From Chrysochromulina tobinii (Eukaryota; Haptophyta; Prymnesiales; Chrysochromulinaceae): 11,933 nucleotides of DNA. Made by a program: the position numbers and the translations under genes. The notes under the pieces were generated by a model that had not been told where the DNA came from, searched no databases, and worked only from the letters and a program-made list of their open reading frames with translations. Below, in pieces: positions 1 to 7,900 of this stretch (positions are counted from its first letter, which is position 1; each line of letters starts with the position of its first letter). The stretch spans positions 1-11,933 of the forward strand of contig JWZX01002179.1 in the NCBI GenBank assembly GCA_001275005.1. The letters run 5' to 3'.

Positions 1-1
1 G

Positions 2-474
2 TCTCCGCCTCCTCCGTCTCCTCCGCCCTCGCCGCCCCCATCTCCGCCTCCGCCATCACCCCCGCCGCCGTCTCCACCGCCTCCGACCCCACCACCACCC
101 TCGCCTCCTCCACCTTCGCCGCCTCCGCCGAGCCCGCCACCTTCACCTCCACCACCTAGCCCTCCACCGTCGCCTCCTCCCCCTCACCGCCACCTTTGCC
201 TCCGCCACCAAGCCCTCCACCGACACCACCCCCGCCTTCCCCACCGCCTTCGCCGCCACCGCCGAGCCCACCGCCGTCTCCTCCACCTCCCTCACCGCCT
301 CCTTCACCGCCACCGCCATCGCCGCCGCCCTCACCGCCACCTCCGTCCCCTCCGCCTTCACCTCCGCCTCCGTCGCCCCCTCCATCGCCTCCCCCGCCCT
401 CGCCGCCACCATCGCCGCCACCATCACCCCCACCACCATCGCCACCCCCGCCGAGCCCACCACCATCGTCACTG
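2..474 (+). repeat. Ser-Pro(3-4) tandem repeat, extensin/pherophorin-like
   Basis: The coding strand is a degenerate run of Ser-Pro-Pro-Pro(-Pro) units, with occasional Thr or Leu replacing Ser or Pro. Such runs are typical of hydroxyproline-rich cell-wall and matrix proteins, where they form a stiff, often glycosylated rod. The run continues past the left edge. It reads in the second frame up to about 180 and in the first frame from 181. Low complexity here makes both alignment and assembly unreliable. Confidence 0.9.
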
Positions 475-3400
475 TGGCAAGAGTTGAGCCGCGAGGATCG
501 GGCTGCAGTCTTCGCTCAACGGCAGGCAGCCGTCGCCACGCAAGCACGCGCCGCGCTCGAGTCAGCCCTCCTCGCCGACGACACACCCGTCATCACTACG
601 GTCGTCACCCCTGTCACCGTGCATCCCATCGAAGCCTCGTTCACCCTCGCCGGGGCCACCATCGAGAGCTTCGGCGCCTCTGAGCGCGAGGCCTTCCGTA
701 CGGGGTTGGCGACGATGCTCGGTGTGCCCGCCTCGGACGTCACGATCGCGGTGAGTGCGGGCTCCGTGCTCGTCACGGCAGTGGTGACGGCCAGCAGTGC
801 AAACAGGCAGCAGACGCTCGCCATCACCCTCAGGTGAGCTTGGCCGATCTGAGCAACGCAGCCCTGGTCATGGGAGATGCGCTGGGGCTGTCTTTCGCCT
901 CTCTCTCCTGCCCACAATAACCCTGTGCCGACAAGAACCCTGTGCCTGGCGCCTACGTGTGCGCAGCTCCCAAGACGAGGCTATGCTCGAGAGTGCCCTG
1001 CAGGTGAACACCTCGGTGCCACTCGTGGTCGTTCAGCCGCCCATCGTCATCAACGTCACGACGAACGTCACCACCATTCCCATCAGCCCCGCACGCGAGG
1101 AGTTCCTTACTGGTATGGTTCGCACGTACCAAACCCTGGACGAGGACGCGACTACCAGCACGCTGCTCGACCAGTTCTTCTCATACCTGATGGACTCGTG
1201 CATCGGAGGCGCGCCCGGCCCGGAGGATCTCAATTGGACCTTCAACGGCGCGGTGAGTGCCTTATGTGTGCCTCCGTCGCTCTCGCCTTGCTCCCCAGCG
1301 TCCTGCTGACGCGATCAGCACTGCTCTCCCCCATCTGCCGCGTACGCCAGACATTCTTCATGATGACAATAGTCACCACCATCGGCTACGGCACCTTTGC
1401 CCCCTCTCTGCCGTTCGGTCGCTGGATGGTCATCCTCTTCGGCTCGGTGACCATCGTCCTCTTTGGGCTGGTCTCGCGCCCGGCCGTGGATCTCGTCGAA
1501 GCGATCGAGGCGCGTACCGAGCTGCTGCTGCTCCGCGCGAGGCGTTCCGATCAGCCCCTCTCTGAGCAGGGTCAGCAAATTCTCAAAGGGGCGAGCGCGA
1601 TGCTCCTGTGCCACGCCGTCCTCTTGGCAGCCGCAGTGATCATCTACCTGGATCGCGACGAAGAAGATCCGCTCCACGAAGAGTGGGACTACGGCACGTG
1701 CTACTACTTTAGCTTTGTCACCTTTTCGAGCATCGGCCTGGGCGACTTTAGCCTGGGCCCGGCGGACAACAGCAACTACGAGCTCGGGCGGCTGCTCGTG
1801 CAGGCGCTGATCATCATGTTCGGGATGGCAGCCTTCAACGTCGCGACCGGGGCTTGCTCCGATCTCGTGCTGCCTCTCGGAGCAGCACTCGGCTCTCAGC
1901 TCAGAGCGTGGGCCGTTAAGCTGGGTACGCGCGTTGCTCCACCCACGACGACACCAGCGCCGCCGGCATCGCCGCCTGCATCGCCACCGACGGACCCCGA
2001 GCTGCCACCCCAACCGGAGCCCGCGCCGAGCTCTCAGACGACGACACTCACCCAGACGACACTCGGCCTGACGACGACCCTCACCCAGACGACAACGATC
2101 AACCAGACGCCCACGATCTATAGCCCGCAATATAACTTCCTCCGGGCCTGGATTGAGGAGGAGACGAAGGTTGACGTCAAGAAACCGCCCGCAGCAGAGG
2201 CCCGACCGAGCCGGTGCGAGCAACGTCTTCGTGCATGCCTTGCGGTTATCGGCTACCTTGCGATCTTTTACGCGATGATCCTCATCGGCGCCGCCGTATT
2301 CGTGAACGTCGAGGCCGCAACGGAGGAGGCTGCCGCGATCGCAATGCGCCTCGAGGAGAACGAGGTACGCGAGAATATGGGCCTCGAGAGGCTCTCAGTG
2401 GGAGCTTTGGGTGGCCTGCCACTGTCGCCCCCATCCGCACCTCCAGAAGTCCGACCGGCCTCGCGCGAGGATGCTGCCGCGGCGCTCGCGGCGCTCAGCC
2501 AGACGCCAGCGGAGGAGCGCGGGGCCGCTCTCGACTCGATTGTGGGCGACTACGTGCAGGTCGTGAAGAACGAGGCCGCTGCGGATTCGCTCGCCGAGTT
2601 CTTCCTCGCACGCCTCGACACGTGCAAGAGCCGCTCTGCAGACTACAGTCAGCCCAGGTGGACCTTTGAGGGGGCCACCTTCTTCATGATGACCATCGCG
2701 ACGTCGATCGGGTACGGCACCTTCGCACCGAAGACACAGTTGGGCAAAGCCATCGTCGTCCTCATCGGCCACCTGTCGATGATCTTCTACGGAGTGTGCT
2801 TGAGTGCGCTTGTGAATGAGGTCACGGCGGCCATCGAGTGGGTGGCCTCCATGATGCTCTCCGTCAGTGGCAAGGTGGCGCGGGTCATCCGTCAATGCGG
2901 TGGCCCGGAGCTCGTGGCTTCATCAGAGCAGGAAGCTCGGTACAAGCTGCTCGTTGCCGTCGGCCTGCTGCACGGCTACCTCGGCATCTGCGCCGTGTGT
3001 GCACAGACTGTGTTCGGCCACTACCTAGATACGGAAATTACCTTTGACGAGGGCTACTACTTTGGCTTCGTCACCTTCAGCACCATCGGGTTCGGCGATT
3101 TCGCTCTTCAGCCCTATGGTGCTCCATCAAGCCTCATCTTCTTCGAAGCGCTCGCCGTCTTTGCCGGGCTCGCGTTTTTCAGTGCCTTCGCCTCCCACGG
3201 GGCCGCGTGGATCAACGAGGCCGCACCCATCGCCTGGGGCATCGCCATGGACCCGTGTCGGCTGCCTCGGCAGCTGTCGCACGCGTTCAGCACGGTTCAG
3301 ATTGCAACCCCTGCGCCGCCATCTCCACCCTCCTCGGCCTCACCGCTCACGTCCGCCGTGGACGACCGCCGTCATCAGCTACACCGTCTCCACGTGCAGG

Positions 3401-3633
3401 AGGCTCTGCCAGCCAAACACGAGCACCCGGTCCCGATGCCATCGTGCTGGGACCGGTTCACTTGCTTCGCGGCTGCGGTCCTCGGTATGTATTTAGTGAT
3501 CGTCTTGGGCGGCCTCTGCCTGTTCTGGTCAGAGTCGGACTTTGAGCGCATGGGCAACTGTGCTGCCATGGACGAGGAGAATGAGCTGCGCACGAGCATC
3601 CGACTGCCGCCGATGGTGAGCGAGTTCTGTTGA
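2..3633 (+). CDS. Concatenated two-pore K+ channel (four P-loops) with Pro-rich and SEA-like ectodomain, 5'-partial
   Basis: Join 2-833, 967-1252 and 1351-3633; the start lies upstream of the window. In order: a Ser-Pro-rich run (2-474), a SEA-like region (about 475-1080), then two channel units. Unit 1 has filter GYG at 1384-1392, M2 near 1412-1480, M3 near 1594-1650, filter GLGD at 1735-1746 and M4 near 1786-1860. Unit 2 has M1 at 2236-2306, filter GYG at 2710-2718, M2 near 2740-2815, M3 near 2938-3020, filter GFGD at 3088-3099 and M4 near 3127-3190. A third M1-like helix lies at 3466-3528, followed by stop TGA. GYGTFAP in the odd loops and GLGD/GFGD in the even loops follow the K2P pattern. 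Four P-loops in one chain could in principle form a whole K+ pore, whereas K2P channels normally dimerise; that is inference. M1 of unit 1 is not visible and should lie upstream, which would put the Pro-rich and SEA-like part in the first extracellular loop. Family call is firm; the exact 5' structure is not. Confidence 0.85.
173..187 (+). other. Apparent one-base frame break inside the Pro-rich run
   Basis: Ser-Pro codons run in the frame starting at position 2 until about 180, then continue in the frame starting at 181. One missing base in the C-rich stretch at 177-183 would restore a single frame. The upstream frame has no Ser-Pro sense after 185, and the downstream frame meets TAG at 157-159 when read backwards. 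No GT-AG intron fits. A sequencing or assembly error in a C-rich repeat is the simplest explanation. Confidence 0.7.
475..1080 (+). other. SEA-like ectodomain region (part of the channel gene)
   Basis: After the Pro-rich run the protein reads as two related pieces. Each has a helix with LESAL followed by a beta-rich Val/Thr/Pro stretch, at about 553-630 and 985-1065. Between them is a fold of the type strand, helix, LGVPASDV, strand (about 634-800). This pattern resembles the SEA-like extracellular domain I associate with many haptophyte and other algal surface proteins. N-x-T sites occur at 1009-1017 and 1051-1071. The domain name is tentative; the extracellular setting follows from the channel topology. 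Confidence 0.5.
834..966 (+). other. Intron 1 of the four-pore channel gene (133 bp)
   Basis: Donor CTCAG|GTGAGC after 833, acceptor GTGCGCAG|CTCC before 967. Splicing joins AG+C into a Ser codon (phase 2) and moves the reading from the frame that stops at 835-837 into the frame open to 1309. It also rejoins the SEA-like region to its second LESAL piece. Read-through would terminate at 835. Confidence 0.75.
1253..1350 (+). other. Intron 2 of the four-pore channel gene (98 bp)
   Basis: Donor GCG|GTGAGT after 1252, acceptor CGCCAG|ACATTC before 1351, phase 0. Removal gives WTFNGA joined to TFFMMT, which matches WTFEGATFFMMT of the second channel unit (about 2659-2694) residue for residue apart from N/E. 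This internal comparison is strong evidence for the exact junctions. The second unit has no intron at this place. Confidence 0.92.
1936..2130 (+). repeat. Pro-rich then Thr/Gln-rich linker between channel units
   Basis: About 65 residues of low complexity: Pro/Ala/Ser-rich to about 2035, then TLTQTT-like repeats to about 2110. It separates M4 of unit 1 from M1 of unit 2 and should be cytosolic if K2P topology holds. It likely acts as a flexible tether. Confidence 0.8.
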
Positions 3634-3660
3634 TGAGTCTGTTGATGGTTCTGTTGACGT
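3625..3660 (+). repeat. Three 12-bp copies spanning the channel stop codon
   Basis: Copies at 3625-3636, 3637-3648 and 3649-3660 share the core TCTGTTGA. Read in the channel frame they give TGA at 3631, 3634, 3643 and 3655, and a further TGA follows at 3664. Translation therefore stops firmly here unless the donor-like ATG|GTGAGC at 3616 is spliced first. Confidence 0.75.
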
Positions 3661-4176
3661 TTCTGAGCGAGGCGTACGTCTTGTGGTGGATGGGGGATGC
3701 CCCGCTTGTGCCAAGTGGACCGCACTTCTGAGTTCCGAGTGGGCCGAGTTTGTAACTATATGGTGTCGTGCTATAATGTGTTTTCATACCCGTCGAACGT
3801 AAGCGTCTGGTTACCACTTTCAGCACGTGAGCGAAAGGTGAACTACTAGTTCAGATCAAGAGATGCACCTCCTCCGTTGTCGCCGTAATACAGGAAGGTG
3901 TACATGACGACCGGCACACCGTCTGGGCACCCGGGCACCGCACGCGTCGCCCCCGCCCACGTCCGGGGATTCCTGTGGACCCTCGCCTGGTTTCAACTTA
4001 TTGAGACTCGGTTCCAGCTCGGCTTCCGGTTACAGGACCCGGGGACGGGCAGTGTGTCGGTCGTGTGAGAGCACGCGGCAGCTTCCATCTTGGCACACAG
4101 ACACACAGACACACTGCGTCCTGTGATTGTGACGCTCGCCCTGCGATGCACGGGCCCTGCCGTCGCCCATCGCCCG
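3634..4176. other. Gene-poor gap between convergent genes
   Basis: No convincing coding region. It holds the 3' flank of the channel gene and of the small minus-strand gene at 4177-4761. A CACACAGA microsatellite lies at about 4094-4114. No third-unit P-loop (GYG or GFG in a channel-like context) is present in the plus-strand frames here. I see no recognisable polyadenylation signal. Confidence 0.6.
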
Positions 4177-4761
4177 TCATTCGTCCAACGAAAGCGGCAT
4201 CCAGAGGGCCACCAGGAATGCGAGGCCGTGGCTGCAGGCGAGCAGCCCTAGTCTCGACCCTGGCCGCTCCCATCGCCAAGGCCACACGAGACCGCTTTGG
4301 AGCCAGCTGTGCAGGGCAGGACCAGCTGCTTGCACATCCTCCTGTCGGCCCTCGGCGTGCGTCAGGCGCGGCTGAGCTCGCGTCGACCAAGCAAAGTACA
4401 AGCAGCACGACACCCATGCTACACCAACGAACATCGCCAAAGCAAGGATCGGATATGTCGGAGCACTCTCCGCAGTGCGGCTGACTCCGTTCCAGTCCAC
4501 CGGGTCGGTGATGTCCTCGCAGCGGCGCAGCTCGTCCCAAGCCGAGTCGTAGCACCAGCCAGTCCCATCAAGCGAGTACCAGCGCCAGGGCATCCATCGA
4601 GTGAGCGCGTGGCCAAGAGCATCAGGGTGCTCCGCAAAAGGCGGCCCTTTTGGGCCCTGCTGCCTGCAGGAAATGCCGTCCTTGGCGTCTAGCCGGTACA
4701 TGCGCGAGCGCAGCGCAGCATAGTAACTGGTGGAGGCTTGCCACAAGTGCGTCGTCGTCAT
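4177..4761 (-). CDS. Small putative membrane protein, function unknown
   Basis: A 194-residue reading frame from ATG at 4761 to TGA at 4177-4179, with an in-frame stop upstream at 4792-4794. Not recognised. The N-terminal half is Trp-, Tyr- and Cys-rich (Cys 32, 70, 81; motif GWCYDSAWDELRRC at 68-81), suggesting a small disulfide-stabilised domain, faintly like a kringle or fibronectin type II tail. Residues about 103-125 form a hydrophobic helix, and 171-190 are a second, weaker hydrophobic stretch. There is no signal peptide, so a 5' exon could be missing. It lies 173 bp beyond the stop of the b5-IDO gene, same strand. An overlapping frame (4555-3998) has poorer composition. Real gene status is uncertain because no homolog is recognised. 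Confidence 0.5.
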   Translation of the reverse strand: MTTTHLWQASTSYYAALRSRMYRLDAKDGISCRQQGPKGPPFAEHPDALGHALTRWMPWRWYSLDGTGWCYDSAWDELRRCEDITDPVDWNGVSRTAESAPTYPILALAMFVGVAWVSCCLYFAWSTRAQPRLTHAEGRQEDVQAAGPALHSWLQSGLVWPWRWERPGSRLGLLACSHGLAFLVALWMPLSLDE

Positions 4762-4934
4762 CTCGCGTAGTATTGCCGACTCACAGGGCTCTCAGCCGCT
4801 CACCATGAGGTCGCGGGTTTCGTTCACACTCGCACAGTTCACAGCCAATGTTTATCACTCGAAACCCAAGACACCGGACCGTTCACACACCATGACACAC
4901 CTAGTTTACAAACTTAGCCTCCCCCCCACAAGAT
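4762..4934. other. Short spacer between the b5-IDO stop and the small membrane gene
   Basis: Contains a C-homopolymer (about 4920-4927) just after the b5-IDO stop on the minus strand, and AT-richer sequence around 4840-4930. It must hold the 3' end of the b5-IDO gene and any promoter of the next gene. No TATA-like or other motif stands out. Confidence 0.4.
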
Positions 4935-7900
4935 TTACAACGCGTCGTCGCTGGGGGCGCCCGAGAGCGCGGACTCGGGCCGCATCAACACCGGATCCAC
5001 ACCCACGGGCATCCCGGGGACGTCGCCATCGAGGCTCGTATCAAGGGCGAGGTTCGCCGTCGAGCCGACGCGCGAGAGCTCGGGGCTCGCGCTGCCCGCG
5101 GCGGCGAGCGCTCGCCGGTGGACGAGCAGCCGCAGGCGCGCATCGGCGATGCTCGCACGTTCCTGCTCCCAGTCCAAGGTAAGATGGCGCGAGGCCTCAT
5201 CGCCAAACATCATACGCACGAGCTCCCACCGGCGCGTAAAGTAGCGGAGCAGCATATCGATGCAGTTGTTGTGCGCGAGCTCGAGGCGCGAGAGCTGCTG
5301 CACCGTGAGCTTGCGCACGCCCACCTCCTTCTCGACGACATCGCGCATCGGGTGCACGGTGCGCCGCAGCGCCGCAAGATATGCCTTGTGTGCCTCGGGC
5401 ATTGTCGACCTCTCTTGCCACTCGCGGAAGGTTTGCATCGCGCTCGGGTTCGCCCGGTCGCAATCCACCCCCATCAGATGAAGCAGGCAGCTCTGGTCGA
5501 CGCCGGTCGCGCAGTACACGCGCGCCGCGCGCTGGCGCAGCGGCTCGAGCCCCAGATCGGGCACGTGGTCGTAAAAGTGCGCCATGCGCTGCTGCAGCAG
5601 CACAGGGCGCACGTTGGGGGCCGATTTGGCCGAGATGGGGCTCGAGCCGACGCCCGCTTCGTAGTGCACCTTGACGAGGACCTCTATCGCTTGCTCGAGA
5701 TGTTTGAGCGAGCGCTGGCGTGACTCGACACTTTGGGCCCCTCGGCACGCTCGTGCCGCGCCCACTACCCGCCCAAACTCGGATGCGAGCGTGACATGCA
5801 GCCGCACGAACCAGTCCTCCTCCTCGACGCACAGGAAGCGCTGTACCGGGACCACCTGCGCCATGGTCGCGAGCACCGGACGCACAGTGCGGTCCAACGG
5901 CGAAGCGGAGCCGTTGAGCCCAGCCAGCACGGGCGAGAGCATGGGCGAGTCTGTGAGCGATCTCGAGCGATCTCGGCCGTGATCAGCCACAACCGCGGCG
6001 ATGCCTGCGTGCGCCGCGGCGAGCGGCAGCGGAGCGCCGTGCGGAGCGCCGTGCGGAGCGCCGTGCGGAGCGCCGTGCTGAGCGCCCGATCCGCCGGGGG
6101 CATGTGTGCCCTCAGGCACGAGCCCCTGCCCGTGACCCTGCCCGTGGGCGTGAGCATGGGCGTGGGCATGGGCATGAGGACCCGCGGCGGCCGGCACGTG
6201 CGCCGTCGCGAGCGGCGATGGAAGGACGCCGCCGCGCAGTCGCCAATTGTAAAGGATCGTATCGATCATGTCGAGGCCCTCTGCCCGACCGAGCCGCTCC
6301 GAGAGGAGTGCCGCAAGGCGCGCGAGTGCCTCCGGCGGTGCGCGTGGCCGTCCCTCGCCCTTGGCGGCAGCGTGCCAGCCCGCCACCACAAAGGAGACGA
6401 GCGCACGAGCTCTCTCCTCTTCCCAACGACCCGTGAGAGCGGACAGATCAGCGGGCAACGTGGCGGCGCGGACCTCGACACGCTCGCAAAACGTGGCAGG
6501 CGGCACACATGCGCCAGGCAGGATCGAGAGCAGCGCGATCAATGGCTGCCAGCTGGCGGGCAACGCCTCGAGCGCGAGTGGCGCCGCAGGAGGCAGCAGG
6601 CCGTTATGCTCGCTCACGAGCCAGATATCATCGAGATCGTCGAGATCGTCCTCGACCGACCGGGCATTCGGGTCGCTCAGCATGCGCTCGGGCAGCTGCA
6701 GCAAGGTGGCGCCGCCCCCGCTTGAAGACGACCGTTGCGGGGCCCGGTGCGGGCTGCTCGGGGGTGCCTCATCCGAAGTTTCGTCCAGCGGTGCGGGCTC
6801 AAAGAGGGGAATGAGGGCGAGCTCGGTGTCCGAGATGTGCTGGTTGAGGTACTCGAAAGCGTGCGTGCCGCCGGTGCCCTTAGCCTCCATCATCCCGCTC
6901 GGGCGCACCACGTACTCTTCAATGTACGAGAGATGCCTCCAGCGGAAGTCGAGCACGCGCCGCACGCATGCATTGAAGTGGTCGATGAGGGTGAGGGCCT
7001 GCTCGCTGCCCTCCTCGCGCAACTGGAGGACGAAGGAGCGCGCTGGGTTGGAGCGCACTGCGGCGAGAGCCTCGCGGTGCTTCGCGGGCATGTAATACTC
7101 GAAGCGCTCGAGCATCGAGCCGAGCTCAGCCGAGCTCATGGAGATCTCTAGGAACGCGTCGCACATGGGCAGCAGCGTCGACATGGCGCCTGATGGCCCA
7201 CAGAGCGATTGCCGTTTCTGAAGCGCCGCGAGCGCCTGGCGCAGGTGCGCGCGGTGCGCGGTGAGGGTCGGTAACCCCTCCGGCCCTTCGGCCTCGAGCG
7301 CGTCGAGCATCTCGAGCTGCTTCGTCAAAGTGTCGCACTTGGATCTGGATGCATCTTCGTATTGGCCCTCGAAGATCGCAGACCAGGACGAAATGTACGG
7401 TCGGAGGCGATGGAAGAAGAAGAAGGGGTCGCAGCACGCGGTGCCACCCGCGGTGCCAGCCTCGTCGCGCCGGTCAAACATGATGCGCAGGCAGTTGGAG
7501 GCCACGTGAGACATGGCCTGCTCCATCCAAGAGAGAGATGGGGCGCCGTGGTGAGCACGTGCATGCAAGGGCAGGCCATCAGATGCAATCAGCGTACCTG
7601 CTCCATCCAAGAGAGAGAACGCAGCAACGCCTCGATGTCGCGGGACTTAACGGCCTGGTAGCCGTCGTAGATGGCTGAGATCGCCCCGGCGGCCTCGCTC
7701 TCGATGATCACGTGCGTCTTGAGGAACCACTCCTCGTCGAGCAGCCCGGTGAACCGGTGCAGTAGCCGCACGTTCTCGGGCGTGATCCCTCCGAGCGGGT
7801 CGATGCGCTCCCAGTTGTTGAGTACGCAGTCGGCGTAATCGAGCGTGGGGTGACGCCCGAGGCGGTTGGCGACGGCGAGCCAGCCCGCTGCGAGGAACTC

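Larger units (their letters stand above)
1241..3615 (+). repeat. Internal channel-unit duplication (two units plus start of a third)
   Basis: Unit 1 (P1 to M4, 1241-1860) and unit 2 (M1 to M4, about 2218-3190) align along their length. Both have a 12-residue motif ending in Cys before P1 (LDQFFSYLMDSC and LAEFFLARLDTC), each followed by 12 residues and WTF-x-GATFFMMT. P2 cores are YYFSFVTFSSIGLGDF and YYFGFVTFSTIGFGDF. The piece at 3445-3615 resembles M1 of unit 2, including ENELR against ENEVR after the helix. Codon-level divergence shows the duplication is not recent. Confidence 0.88.
5199..6626 (-). other. Second IDO-like domain, degenerate
   Basis: Residues about 700-1175 are homologous to domain 1. 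ILYNWRLRGG parallels VLNNWERIDPLGG, and RFLCVEEEDWFVRLHV parallels RFTGLLDEEWFLKTHV. STMPEAHKAYLAALR parallels YYMPAKHREALAAVR. At the F436, F437 and R441 positions it has L1043, Q1044 and A1048. At the proximal His position it has Arg1165 or Trp1166 (RYFTRRWELV), and GTGGT is absent. Heme binding and catalysis are therefore unlikely; a structural or regulatory role is inferred. Confidence 0.85.

Noticed and set aside
143-586. Minus-strand open frame of 147 residues across the Pro-rich repeat
   Set aside because: It is the antisense of a codon-repeat run (Gly/Ala/Val-rich, no domain). The plus strand reads as a known protein type.
877-1350. Open upstream extension of the channel exon in its own frame
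   Set aside because: This part is His/Arg-rich with no domain sense, overlaps intron 1 and the coding exon 967-1252 in another frame, and is replaced by the junction proven by comparison with unit 2.
1315-2223. Minus-strand open frame of 302 residues
   Set aside because: Antisense to channel unit 1; Arg-rich composition and no recognisable motif.
3616-3900. A further exon completing a third channel unit
   Set aside because: No P-loop-like segment follows any AG acceptor between the donor-like site and the next gene, so it is reported only as a possibility beyond the window evidence.
3998-4555. Minus-strand frame with a signal-like stretch, overlapping the small membrane gene
   Set aside because: Most of it is Arg/Pro/Gly/Ala-rich, typical of off-frame reading of GC-rich DNA, and Cys-Val repeats come from the CA microsatellite. 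The overlapping frame 4761-4177 is more protein-like.
6031-6086. CRISPR-like array
   Set aside because: Contiguous 12-bp repeats without spacers, in frame inside a coding exon; a minisatellite.
5733-6725. Plus-strand open frame of 330 residues
   Set aside because: Antisense to the second IDO domain and its repeats; no domain, Arg-rich.
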